A stretch of DNA of 64,000 nt from VGBO01 sp964453335 (GTDB lineage Bacteria > Actinomycetota > Acidimicrobiia > Acidimicrobiales > CAIXPF01), in contig CAYVOK010000001.1 of assembly GCA_964453335.1 (NCBI GenBank), positions 186,001 through 250,000 on the forward strand. The letters are read 5' to 3'. The first letter of the stretch is position 1. The number at the start of each line of letters is the position of its first letter. Under the pieces are notes generated by a model. That model saw only the letters and a program-made list of their open reading frames with translations. It made no database searches and was not told the DNA's origin. A program made the translations under genes and the position numbers. Of this stretch, positions 8,483 through 16,315 are shown piece by piece.

Positions 8483-9844
8483 TTAAGCTGTTGGTTGTTG
8501 AAATTCAGCTTCGGCATCTTCTTCATGCACATGAGAATCTCTATAGTATTTCTCAATAGCTTTAACGAATTCCTGAACAGCTTTCTTGATATTTGCAGAC
8601 CTTTCTTTGATTTGCTTTTTATCACCACGCCACAAAGCTAAATAGTTTGGAGCAGTAGTTGGATTGAAACCAAAGAAATTAAGAACAATAGATGCTATTG
8701 ACTCTGCTTCAAGTTCTCCGATTTTATATTCTTCTTTAGTTTTATAATTTGGTCGATCAGGACCAAAATGCAAAAACTTATGTGCTAATTCATGAATTAG
8801 CACAGATGCCTTATTAATCCCATCAAAAGTATTATTTATTACCACTTTGTCTTTAGTTGCAAATCCCCCAGTCTTTATATCCATGCCTTCAAAAGTTACA
8901 GGAATTCCTTTTTCGCTTGCATAATTTAATAACGCTGTAACAATTCCTTTTAATTCCTCAACTGGCTCATTCTTATCTGTTCTATAAGATATTGGATCAT
9001 ATGCTTTTGCACCTGGAATTTGCTCTGTGTCTACAATATCGTAAACATAACCAATCTTATATCCATAAATAGTCGGCGCACCCTTTTGCTTATCCCTAAG
9101 CTCGATCTCCTCCCACGGTTCTATATTAGGGTCTTTTAATCTTTCCTCTTCTTCTGGAGTTAATTTTATCGCTTCTTCTTTTTTAGCTATTGGAATAAAG
9201 ATTGCAATTCTATTCTTATCAGCACCTTGCTTTAGTCTTCTGCCAAGTTTTTGCCACTTAGTCATGCTTTGAACATCCGTAGCTTTAGGATTTTGAATAA
9301 ATATTAGCCATTGGTTTCTTGGAGAATATTGATATAATTTAGCCGCCATAGCCAAGAAGTCCTTAACCAACTGACTCTTTTTGGCTTCGTCTGTCATTGT
9401 GCCAATATCATCGATAAGCTTTTCTAACATTTCATCTAGCTTATCAAACTGTTGATTTTTGCTCATCTTGGCAATTTTTTCAATATCTTCTTTTACTTTA
9501 TCATCAGTAGTTTTTTCCATTGCTTCTTGTGGCAACATTTGCTCTCTGGGCATGTCGAAAGGATCAAAACTAATTCCTTTCTTTTCCAAGTTTGCTTTTA
9601 CTTCTGGATTAATACTCTTATACTTCCACCTAGGCATACTCCATGTTTTTGTTGGGTTGTAAAATTGAAATCCAGCAGTTTTTAAATCATCTTTTACAGG
9701 AAATGTGTTCCCAGCTATAACCATAAAATCCTGATCTGGCTGATCTGGCTTTCTTGGATTTTTTTGTAGAAATGTATGTGGAGCACCACCAACTGCCATT
9801 TCTGAAAATAACAACCACTCGGCAAATCCAATATCTACAAACAT
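8483..9844 (-). CDS. ArdC-like anti-restriction / zinc metallopeptidase protein with head-targeting tag
   Basis: Three parts are visible. Residues 1-20 (FAEWLLFSE|M) match the repeated candidate capsid-targeting tag of this genome. The middle contains YSPRNQWLIFIQNP..VQSMTKWQKLGRRLKQGA, typical of the N-terminal ssDNA-binding domain of ArdC. The C-terminal part has the zinc-protease motif HELAHKFLH followed by a downstream Glu-rich ELEAESIA helix. ArdC proteins protect incoming DNA against restriction. I start at the ATG at 9844 (GAGGAAAA upstream), which puts the tag at the extreme N-terminus; the longer frame from 9874 has no support. The C-terminal histidines/glutamates of the metallopeptidase appear intact. 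Confidence 0.75.
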   Translation of the reverse strand: MFVDIGFAEWLLFSEMAVGGAPHTFLQKNPRKPDQPDQDFMVIAGNTFPVKDDLKTAGFQFYNPTKTWSMPRWKYKSINPEVKANLEKKGISFDPFDMPREQMLPQEAMEKTTDDKVKEDIEKIAKMSKNQQFDKLDEMLEKLIDDIGTMTDEAKKSQLVKDFLAMAAKLYQYSPRNQWLIFIQNPKATDVQSMTKWQKLGRRLKQGADKNRIAIFIPIAKKEEAIKLTPEEEERLKDPNIEPWEEIELRDKQKGAPTIYGYKIGYVYDIVDTEQIPGAKAYDPISYRTDKNEPVEELKGIVTALLNYASEKGIPVTFEGMDIKTGGFATKDKVVINNTFDGINKASVLIHELAHKFLHFGPDRPNYKTKEEYKIGELEAESIASIVLNFFGFNPTTAPNYLALWRGDKKQIKERSANIKKAVQEFVKAIEKYYRDSHVHEEDAEAEFQQPTA

Positions 9845-9845
9845 T

Positions 9846-10007
9846 TTATTTTCCTCTTTTATTCTTAAAAGCATGTATGCTTCCCATATATGGCTTCTTA
9901 CTTGTATGCAAAGCCTTTCTAATATGAGAACTCATAGTTTTCATCCTATCTCCACCATGATTATTCCACTTATGCTCATCCATATTTATAAATTCTTTGA
10001 AGGTCAT
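9846..10007 (-). CDS. Hidden 53-aa basic protein with head-targeting tag
   Basis: Read directly from the sequence. The ATG at 10007 shares a base with the stop codon of the upstream gene (TAATG) and the stop lies 1 base before the ArdC-like start, so it fills the gap exactly. The N-terminus MTFKEFINMDE|H closely resembles the T4 internal-protein signal MKTYQEFIAE|A. The remaining 42 residues are strongly basic (many His, Lys, Arg), as expected for a DNA-associated internal head protein. An exact TATAAATA box lies inside it on the coding strand (9983-9990) and may serve the ArdC-like gene. Confidence 0.7.
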   Translation of the reverse strand: MTFKEFINMDEHKWNNHGGDRMKTMSSHIRKALHTSKKPYMGSIHAFKNKRGK

Positions 10008-10267
10008 TATAATGTTTTTCCAGCAGCAGTTGCTGCCATAACGGTATTCAATATATCTCCAAGACTTCCTTTGACTTTATTCTGTTTTGCGGCTGCATCT
10101 AAATTTTTCCCAAGCAAAGCCTTATAAGCCGGATTTTTAGGGTCTATAGCAGTACTAGCCGTCGTTGTCGTTGCTGTAGTAGCTGGCGCTGTTCCAGTAG
10201 CAGGCTGCTGTCCCGGCGCTGCTAATTCGTGGAATCGTTCTTCTATCCAAATTGAGAATTTTTTCAT
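10007..10267 (-). CDS. Tagged Ala/Thr-rich small protein, 86 aa
   Basis: N-terminus MKKFSIWIEERFHE|LAAPG fits the repeated tag. It is followed by a low-complexity Ala/Thr/Pro linker (residues 18-40) and a helical C-terminus. No Shine-Dalgarno is visible; instead TAAATA lies 8 bases before the ATG. First of three consecutive tagged genes (this, the 53-aa gene, the ArdC-like gene). Confidence 0.7.
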   Translation of the reverse strand: MKKFSIWIEERFHELAAPGQQPATGTAPATTATTTTASTAIDPKNPAYKALLGKNLDAAAKQNKVKGSLGDILNTVMAATAAGKTL

Positions 10268-10275
10268 AGTAATAA

Positions 10276-10281
10276 TATTTA
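10276..10281 (-). promoter_or_regulatory. Late-type TAAATA box 8 bases before start codon (leaderless)
   Basis: Minus strand AGTAAATATTATTACT then ATG at 10267. With a gp55-type promoter the transcript should begin at or near the start codon. The box abuts the stop of the HldE gene. Confidence 0.5.
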
Positions 10282-11655
10282 CTATAAATTTTTTATTTTT
10301 TTTATAATATCTGTTGTGGATATTCCTTTGATCATAGGAGCCAATTTAACTTCCTTAATAAAACTGCTGCCGACCACTTCCTTATTTTCATATTCTGTAC
10401 CCTTGACCAAAACATCTGGCATAATCTTTCTTAGTGTGTTTTCTGGGGTGTTTTCATCAAAAACGACCACAAAATCGACCATGTCCAAACTCTTAATCAT
10501 CTGTAATCTGTTATGAAGTGGCAAAATAGGCCTAGAGTCGCCTTTCAATTTTGCAACACTTTCGTCAGAATTTATTAATACAACAAGCCTATCCCCCTGT
10601 TGTTTCGCATAACGCAAACTTTGAAGATGGCCAGCATGAACTATATCGAAACATCCGTTTGTAGCTACTAATTTAAAATTTCGATTCTGTAGAATCTGAG
10701 GGGCAGTTATGTGTTTAATTCCTGCATGTATTAGTAGTTCGCCGGGACATATAGGTTTATTGAAATTCCTTTTAACATACAAAGAGCCAGCTACATATGC
10801 TATTTTTGCTGCATCTTCTAATTTGAAACCACGACATGCCGCCATCGATAAAAATGCTGCAAAACAATCTCCAGCACCAACCAAGCTTTCTGGATTTACA
10901 GATAAATCTTTTGGGTTGTATTCAAAATATTCTTCGTCCTTGCCAACTATTCCATTTCCACCTTGTGTGATAACAACATTTTTACATCTAATTGAATCAA
11001 TAAAATATTCAATCTGATCTTTCCAATTTTTTCTTTCCGATAAGTATCTGGCTTCGATGCTATTTGGCTTAAAATAGGTACAATCTTGCCAAAAATCTAT
11101 TTCTGAATTTTTTGGATCTACTAAACACGGAGCTTGATTAAAAAATTTCCTAAACCAAGGATAACTAAACAATCCTTTCGAATAATCAGAAAATATATTA
11201 AAATCACTTGGAGGAATGACCAAATCCATCAAATATTTTTTAATATCATCTAATCCAAAATTCTCCTTTTCAATATCCCACCTGACAAGCGGTATTCCAT
11301 CAGAATAAATTCTCCGCTTGGTTGGAATTTGCATATTATCAATAATTTTGGAATGAGAAGTTCCAATATCATGACATTCAAAAACAACCTTAGCTAAATC
11401 GGTAATTAAAGATACAAGTTCAACATTTACGTTAAAATACTTCATTTGTGCAGCAACATTAGCTGCTCCACCGGGCAAAAGACCACTCGATGCAGATTCA
11501 GAATTAGACTTATAAACAGGTATTGGAAATTCTGGACTTATCCTTTTAACTTCAACATTATGATATTCATCAAACATTGAATCGCCAATTACATTAATTT
11601 TAATATTTGATTCGACATCTTTTGCTAAAAAGTCTAATAATATTTTTTCGTCCAT
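10282..11655 (-). CDS. hldE: HldE-like bifunctional heptose kinase / adenylyltransferase
   Basis: 457 residues, full length. The N-terminal half is a PfkB-type carbohydrate kinase (VIGDSMFDEY start, LLPGGAANVA, and the signature LVGAGDCFAAFLSMAA with the catalytic Asp). The C-terminal half is a nucleotidyltransferase with TNGCFDIVHAGHLQSL (HxGH motif) and KLKGDSRPI, as in HldE. In Gram-negative bacteria this enzyme makes ADP-glycero-manno-heptose for LPS core. Phage roles could be remodelling host LPS or supplying a sugar for virion or DNA decoration. No ribosome binding site is seen, and a strong terminator-like hairpin ends 11 bases before the ATG. Confidence 0.9.
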   Translation of the reverse strand: MDEKILLDFLAKDVESNIKINVIGDSMFDEYHNVEVKRISPEFPIPVYKSNSESASSGLLPGGAANVAAQMKYFNVNVELVSLITDLAKVVFECHDIGTSHSKIIDNMQIPTKRRIYSDGIPLVRWDIEKENFGLDDIKKYLMDLVIPPSDFNIFSDYSKGLFSYPWFRKFFNQAPCLVDPKNSEIDFWQDCTYFKPNSIEARYLSERKNWKDQIEYFIDSIRCKNVVITQGGNGIVGKDEEYFEYNPKDLSVNPESLVGAGDCFAAFLSMAACRGFKLEDAAKIAYVAGSLYVKRNFNKPICPGELLIHAGIKHITAPQILQNRNFKLVATNGCFDIVHAGHLQSLRYAKQQGDRLVVLINSDESVAKLKGDSRPILPLHNRLQMIKSLDMVDFVVVFDENTPENTLRKIMPDVLVKGTEYENKEVVGSSFIKEVKLAPMIKGISTTDIIKKIKNL

Positions 11656-11665
11656 AAAATAAAAA

Positions 11666-11695
11666 GAGCGTGTAATTCCGAAAAATTACACGCTC
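11666..11695 (-). terminator. Terminator-like hairpin abutting the HldE start codon
   Basis: Minus strand GAGCGTGTAATT / AATTACACGCTC, a perfect 12-bp stem with loop TTTCGG, then TTTTTATTTT and the HldE ATG. It would end or attenuate any transcript entering HldE from upstream. Confidence 0.75.
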
Positions 11696-11807
11696 TGAGA
11701 GCAGGAGAAAAACATGGCAAGCAATTATTTCGCTTCCCAAATTCAATATAGTGTTGTGTAGGAAAAAATTCCATTTGGATACATACAATTAGTAAGGAGA
11801 GGCACCT

Positions 11808-12458
11808 ATGAAAAACATCTTATCTATAGCCTTATTATTTTTACTTTCAGGTTTTGCTTTATCTCAGTCACAAAAATTAAATACTGTTCCCGGTCTTGAA
11901 ATTACTCCAGATGTTAAAGTTCTTCCCGGGGCCAAAGACATAGTAATAAATGCAAGAACAGAAGGGTCTGTCAAATGGCTTGTAATTTCCAACAGACCAT
12001 GCACATATAAAGAAGATGTTTCAAAAAAATCTCTTACTTTTAACAATGTTGATGGTTTATCAACAATAAATATTTTTGCTATAGCAAATTTAAAAACAGG
12101 ATTAACTGATTTTGCAAATACAAAAATAACAGTAGAAGGTGCGAAATCACCAGAAAAACCATCAGATAAATATTCTGTAACTATTTATGTAAACTACAAT
12201 TCTTTGACACCAGAACAAAATAAGATTATAAATGTTCCATATACAGACTTTAGCGGCAAATATAATGATATAACATTTAAAACTATTGATATATCATCTT
12301 TATCTGATGATCAATACAAAGATGCCGCAAAAGCATTCCCACAAGGAATGTTAATCGTAAAAGACCCAAAAAAACAAAATGTTTATTTTGGCAGTATTCC
12401 AAAAGACCTCAAACTATTCACGGATATTCTTGACAACTTACAACCGAAAGGCAATTAA
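11808..12458 (+). CDS. Secreted hypothetical protein with signal peptide
   Basis: 216 residues. Residues 1-20 (KNILSIALLFLLSGFALSQS) form a typical signal peptide with cleavage near ALS-QS. The mature part has two beta-rich halves: a possible Ig-like first domain (EITPDVKVLPGAKDIVINA) and a second domain beginning near DKYSVTIYVNYNSL. No enzyme motif was seen. AAGGAG precedes the ATG. First gene of an isolated plus-strand cassette of four (11808-14648) set between minus-strand genes and closed by a terminator. Confidence 0.7.
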   Translation: MKNILSIALLFLLSGFALSQSQKLNTVPGLEITPDVKVLPGAKDIVINARTEGSVKWLVISNRPCTYKEDVSKKSLTFNNVDGLSTINIFAIANLKTGLTDFANTKITVEGAKSPEKPSDKYSVTIYVNYNSLTPEQNKIINVPYTDFSGKYNDITFKTIDISSLSDDQYKDAAKAFPQGMLIVKDPKKQNVYFGSIPKDLKLFTDILDNLQPKGN

Positions 12459-12460
12459 TC

Positions 12461-12958
12461 ATGTCAGACAACAATGCAGAAAATAATGTGCAACCACTAG
12501 GTATTCTAGAAGCACAATCTCTAGGAATGTCAGCTTCAGATGTAGGAGAAATATTATCAAAATATGGCCCAACAGTTCTTTCTGTTGTTTCCTCCGCTCT
12601 AAAGAATGGGTTCAGTTTTCCATTTGTTATGGAATGCTTACGCTTATTTGGACCCACAGTTCTAGACTTTGTAGTCGCACTATGGAAAAGCAAAGAAGAT
12701 AAGGCCAAAGGACTTGTAGCACAAGACCAAGACCCGCTGGCTGGCATAGGTGCAATTATTGAATCTGACCCAGAAGTAGCAAACCTTTTCAAAGACTTAG
12801 ATATCAAAGGTCTAAATCCAAAGTTAATTAGCGCTATTTTTGAAAAACTATTGCCTTTCCTAATTGAGAAATATGGACCTCAGTTGCTTGATGCTGTAAT
12901 CAGAGCAATAGAAGAATGGACAACCAAAAAAGACGCTCACGAACTACACAAACTATAA
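12461..12958 (+). CDS. Helical hypothetical protein, 165 aa
   Basis: Second gene of the plus-strand cassette, starting 2 bases after the previous stop. It has several amphipathic or moderately hydrophobic helices (TVLSVVSSALKNGFSFPFVM, TVLDFVVALWKS, LISAIFEKLLPFLIEKYG) but no clear transmembrane span or signal peptide. Membrane-active or scaffold roles are possible. Family not recognised. Confidence 0.6.
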   Translation: MSDNNAENNVQPLGILEAQSLGMSASDVGEILSKYGPTVLSVVSSALKNGFSFPFVMECLRLFGPTVLDFVVALWKSKEDKAKGLVAQDQDPLAGIGAIIESDPEVANLFKDLDIKGLNPKLISAIFEKLLPFLIEKYGPQLLDAVIRAIEEWTTKKDAHELHKL

Positions 12959-12967
12959 GGAGAAGAA

Positions 12968-13678
12968 ATGTTTTTACAACTAGTAGCATCATTTTTAATT
13001 TTTGGCCAAGATATTAGTTTGCCCGAAACAATCAAAGGAGAACCATCTGTATTCATACCTATAACGGCAGTTACCAAAGGCGAAATAGTACAGTTCGTTC
13101 CTCTAGATAGCGGACTTTCCGTATTTCCTTCAAACTTGTTGACAGATAAAAAAACAACTGTTGTTGTTGCATCCAAGGCTGGAAGATACAGAGTTTTAGC
13201 CTACACCAGCATTGACAACAAACCTAGCAATCCAGCAATAACAACTTTAATTGTAGGAAATGCTCCAGAACCCGGACCTGTACCACCAGGCCCAGGTCCT
13301 GTGCCACCAGTTCCTCCAACTCCTCCTACACCACCAGATCAAGAGTTTAATGAAGCCATTCAGAGCATGTATGGAGGACTACAAGAATCAGATAAGGCGG
13401 CTTCTGTAAAAAAGCTCCTAAGCATCTACTCTTTTGCCCTAAAGGAAGTAGATAATCCAATGCATAAAACACAAGCAGATCTTTTTAATGCTGTCAAATC
13501 ATTTTCAAGCAGAACTCTCGCTGCTGGAAAAATTGACTCTATTAGAGAAATGTGTGCCGACAAATCCGATGCTGAAATTGGAACTGATAGTAAAACTATT
13601 CTAACTCCAGAAGTAAGAAGCAAGATAAAAGCTAATTTTAACAAAATACTAACAGCTCTAGGAGGCATAAATGTCTAA
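12968..13678 (+). CDS. Secreted protein with proline-rich linker
   Basis: 236 residues. A short hydrophobic N-terminus (MFLQLVASFLIFGQ) looks like a signal peptide. A beta-rich domain (to about residue 95) follows, then a Pro/Gly linker (PEPGPVPPGPGPVPPVPP) and a helical C-terminal domain of about 110 residues. Linkers of this type join extracellular domains. AGGAGAAG precedes the ATG. The 3' end overlaps the protease gene start by 8 bases. Confidence 0.65.
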   Translation: MFLQLVASFLIFGQDISLPETIKGEPSVFIPITAVTKGEIVQFVPLDSGLSVFPSNLLTDKKTTVVVASKAGRYRVLAYTSIDNKPSNPAITTLIVGNAPEPGPVPPGPGPVPPVPPTPPTPPDQEFNEAIQSMYGGLQESDKAASVKKLLSIYSFALKEVDNPMHKTQADLFNAVKSFSSRTLAAGKIDSIREMCADKSDAEIGTDSKTILTPEVRSKIKANFNKILTALGGINV

Positions 13679-14648
13679 TGACCATTACCTAACATATATG
13701 GCCAATTTGGCCAATGAAGGATTTGATAGTTCAATAACATATGTTCCAGATGGAGTTGAATTTGGTTGGATTGACGATCCAATAGCTGTATCAGCGATAG
13801 TTGAAACTCTTCCGATTAAAGACTTTGCAGACACGCCAGCTTATGGATTTGCAGATGAAGAACTTCCAGATCATGTTTATCTCTGGGATTTTGCCAAGCA
13901 AGTTACTGGAGACTTATTGCCAACTCGCAACCAAGGACAAGTAGGAAGTTGTGTTGCATTTGGTTGTTGCTCTGCAGTAGAGCATGTTATGTGTGTAGAA
14001 ATAGCACAAGGACAAAATGAAGAATTTCAACCTCTTGTACAAGAAGTTGTATATGGAGGTAGCAGAGTTGAAATTGGTAATGGATCACTAGGACGTGGAG
14101 ATGGATCTATTGGCGCATGGGGTGCTAAATTCGTTAATACTTATGGCATTCTTAATCGTGGAGTATTTTTAGATGGAAAATACGATTTAACAAATTACTC
14201 TCAATCACTATGTCGCCAATGGGGAAGCAGCGGCGTACCAAATGATTTAGAGCCTTTTGTTAAAGAACATCCTGTTAAGTCAACTACCAAAATATCTGAT
14301 TGGAACTCTTGCAAAAAAGCATTAGCCCAAGGATATGCGTTGAGCATCGCATCTAATCAAGGATTCACAACATCAAGAGATAAAAATGGAATATGTCGTC
14401 CATCAGGTTCTTGGGCACATCAAATGGCAGTTATAGGATATGCTACTATAGAAGGTCAAGAATATGGGTTTATACTAAACTCATGGGGTAACTACATGGG
14501 TAGCAGTAATCGTGGACCAGGAGACGCTCCAGTTGGCGGCTTTTATGCACATTCTTCTGTGATAGATAGAATGCTAAAACAAGGAGACTCTTTCTGCTAC
14601 TCAGGGGTAGAAGGATTTCCTTTAAGAAAATTGAGATGGAAATTTTAA
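13671..14648 (+). CDS. Papain-family (C1) cysteine peptidase
   Basis: 325 residues with all catalytic elements of the C1 fold: RNQGQVGSCVAFGCCSAVE (oxyanion Gln and catalytic Cys), SWAHQMAVIGY (catalytic His) and FILNSWGNYMG (Asn and NSWG block). There is no signal peptide, and the ~75 residues before the catalytic Gln could act as a propeptide. Papain-type proteases are unusual in phages. With two secreted neighbours it may act on host surface or envelope proteins, or on the secreted partners. GGAGG precedes the ATG inside the previous gene. Confidence 0.85.
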   Translation: MSNDHYLTYMANLANEGFDSSITYVPDGVEFGWIDDPIAVSAIVETLPIKDFADTPAYGFADEELPDHVYLWDFAKQVTGDLLPTRNQGQVGSCVAFGCCSAVEHVMCVEIAQGQNEEFQPLVQEVVYGGSRVEIGNGSLGRGDGSIGAWGAKFVNTYGILNRGVFLDGKYDLTNYSQSLCRQWGSSGVPNDLEPFVKEHPVKSTTKISDWNSCKKALAQGYALSIASNQGFTTSRDKNGICRPSGSWAHQMAVIGYATIEGQEYGFILNSWGNYMGSSNRGPGDAPVGGFYAHSSVIDRMLKQGDSFCYSGVEGFPLRKLRWKF

Positions 14649-14674
14649 TTAAACAAAATCATTTAAAAACTAAC

Positions 14675-14704
14675 AAAAGCCTTGTATTAAAATGCAAGGC
14701 TTTT
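14675..14704. terminator. Bidirectional intrinsic terminator between convergent genes
   Basis: AAAAGCCTTG / CAAGGCTTTT, a 10-bp stem with a 10-base loop, giving T-runs on both strands. Its last bases overlap the stop codon of the minus-strand gene at 14703. Confidence 0.85.
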
Positions 14705-15194
14705 AATTTTTAACCTGTCCCTGTCCACGCTGTAACATAGCCTGTAACATTTTTGCTCTTTGTGCTGGGTCTGAAGGCAATTGTACTGTTTGATTACCTA
14801 TTTTTACAGGAACAGTACCGCCATCACTTACCAAAGGCTTAGCCTGTTGTCCGGGTGCTGGTTTCTGTTGTTGCTGTTGTTGCTGTTGTTGCTGTGGTTG
14901 CTGTTGTTGTTGCTGCTGCTTCTGGGCTGGGAGTGTACCTTTAGCTACTTGAGGCTTGCCTTGCTGAGGGCCGGGAACCTGTCCTTTACCACCCGCTACT
15001 GTAGGCGAAGCCATAGGCTTAGTTTGAGGAGCAGCAATTTTAGCAGCATTAACTTGCTGTTCGCTTTGTATGTCCAATTTATCTGCATAAACTGCTTTGA
15101 CATTATTAATAATGTCATCTACAGAAACAGAAGTGCTAATTTCTTCTGTGTTAACTTCTTTTTCTTTTTTTAGCCAATTAATAAAGTTTTCCAT
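14703..15194 (-). CDS. Tagged polyglutamine protein, 163 aa
   Basis: Begins MENFINWLKKEKE, the N-terminal tag type (the Leu-x-Glu site is less clean here). A short helical segment follows (VDDIINNVKAVYADKLDIQ), then Pro/Gln-rich sequence with a run of seven Gln, one Pro and ten Gln, and a C-terminal QLPSDPAQRAKMLQAMLQRG helix. CTAAATA lies 6 bases before the ATG with no Shine-Dalgarno. Probably an internal head or core protein, by inference. Confidence 0.65.
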   Translation of the reverse strand: MENFINWLKKEKEVNTEEISTSVSVDDIINNVKAVYADKLDIQSEQQVNAAKIAAPQTKPMASPTVAGGKGQVPGPQQGKPQVAKGTLPAQKQQQQQQQPQQQQQQQQQQKPAPGQQAKPLVSDGGTVPVKIGNQTVQLPSDPAQRAKMLQAMLQRGQGQVKN

Positions 15195-15200
15195 AATAAC

Positions 15201-15206
15201 TATTTA
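15201..15206 (-). promoter_or_regulatory. Late-type TAAATA box 6 bases before start codon
   Basis: Minus strand ACTAAATAGTTATT then ATG at 15194. It sits in the 17-base gap after ThyX. Confidence 0.45.
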
Positions 15207-15211
15207 GTATT

Positions 15212-16087
15212 CTATATATTAAAACCTAACTCTTTTGCCTTATTTGTCCATTCATTTTGTTCTCTTTTATTTTCTGTTTGTATTGGCCCTATCAAACCAG
15301 CAGAATTATTCTCCATATTATATTTCTTAATTGCGTCTTTCTCAAGACTAGTCAATTTTACTGCCCCACGCATAGGATGATATTTTTCCCAAGCTTCGAT
15401 AGTCCAAGGACACAAATACTTTACTATCTCCAAAATAGCATTTCCATACACTTGAATTTCATATTGGGCATGAGAATCACATCTCAAAGCCATAAGATGC
15501 ATCAAATTATGTAAATCTTGTTTCCAATACCACTCTGTATAAAGATTTACTGGAAGAATCATTCTGGCTTGTTCTCTAGAAACGCCAGAATTAATCATAT
15601 TCTCATACCAAGCATAAGAATCTCGGCATATTTGCTTTATAACTTTAGAATAGTTTTCAGCTTCTTTCGGATCAACAACTCCATCACTTCCTTGTTTGTT
15701 TGTGGCAGATTGCAATCTTAATTCTTGCGGTTCTGGCAAGTAAAACTCGTCTTTCATAATGCTATATCTTGCTGAAATTTCATTAAGACTGCTAGATCTA
15801 TGCCGTATCATTTGTCTAGCAACAAAGATAGGCATTTTCATGTGTAGTTTAATTTCTATTGCTTCAAAAGGAGAAGTATGCGCTGCTCTAAGAAGGTAAT
15901 TAATCAATCCTTTATCTTCATTAATTGTTTTAGTGCCAGAACCATAACTCGTTCTAGCCATTTGACAAATAGCATAGTCGCAAGTCTGCCCATCTGGGAC
16001 AATTCTTGGCATTACATCAACTAATTCAACAAATCCATGATCAAGACATTGAATTTTTTTATTAGGAACGAGATCGAGAGCGTCCAT
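15212..16087 (-). CDS. thyX: Flavin-dependent thymidylate synthase ThyX
   Basis: 291 residues with the ThyX signature RHRSSSLNEISARYS (RHRx7S) at about residue 95. It makes dTMP from dUMP using FAD/NADPH and methylene-tetrahydrofolate. The downstream block ARMILPVNLYTEWYWKQDLHNLMHLM is also typical. CAGGAGAA precedes the ATG. It works with the dCMP deaminase, dNMP kinase and RNR encoded elsewhere in the window. Confidence 0.95.
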   Translation of the reverse strand: MDALDLVPNKKIQCLDHGFVELVDVMPRIVPDGQTCDYAICQMARTSYGSGTKTINEDKGLINYLLRAAHTSPFEAIEIKLHMKMPIFVARQMIRHRSSSLNEISARYSIMKDEFYLPEPQELRLQSATNKQGSDGVVDPKEAENYSKVIKQICRDSYAWYENMINSGVSREQARMILPVNLYTEWYWKQDLHNLMHLMALRCDSHAQYEIQVYGNAILEIVKYLCPWTIEAWEKYHPMRGAVKLTSLEKDAIKKYNMENNSAGLIGPIQTENKREQNEWTNKAKELGFNI

Positions 16088-16151
16088 TTAATTCTCCTGT
16101 GCTATGGAGAATTGTAAGACAACTTGTATTAACAATCAAGGCAAAAAAAAT

Positions 16152-16178
16152 TGGCGGGGTTTTCCGGAAACCCCGCCA
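16152..16178 (-). terminator. GC-rich intrinsic terminator upstream of thyX
   Basis: TGGCGGGGTTT / AAACCCCGCCA, 11 bp with a 5-base loop, followed on the minus strand by AATTTTTTTT. It ends transcription from the 16.3-16.9 kb genes before thyX. Confidence 0.9.
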
Positions 16179-16204
16179 GAACCGTGGCAAATATTTGCCC
16201 TAGT

Positions 16205-16302
16205 TGTAACCTTTTGTGCTCATATTTATTATATTATCAAATATTCAAAAAACAAATAAAAATAATAGTAAACAAAATTTAGTAAACAAAATAAAGGTTA
16301 CA
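16205..16302. repeat. AT-rich region with inverted and tandem repeats
   Basis: TGTAACCTTT (16205-16214) and AAAGGTTACA (16293-16302) form a perfect 10-bp inverted repeat enclosing an AT-rich segment. Inside it TAGTAAACAAAAT occurs twice in tandem (16266-16278, 16280-16292). Possible protein-binding region or origin; function unknown. Confidence 0.6.
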
Positions 16303-16315
16303 CATTAATATAGTG

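Noticed and set aside
16230..16246. Short leader peptide ORF (MSTKGYN) after an AATAAATA box before thyX
   Set aside because: Only 7 codons with no Shine-Dalgarno; nothing links it to attenuation beyond the terminator downstream.
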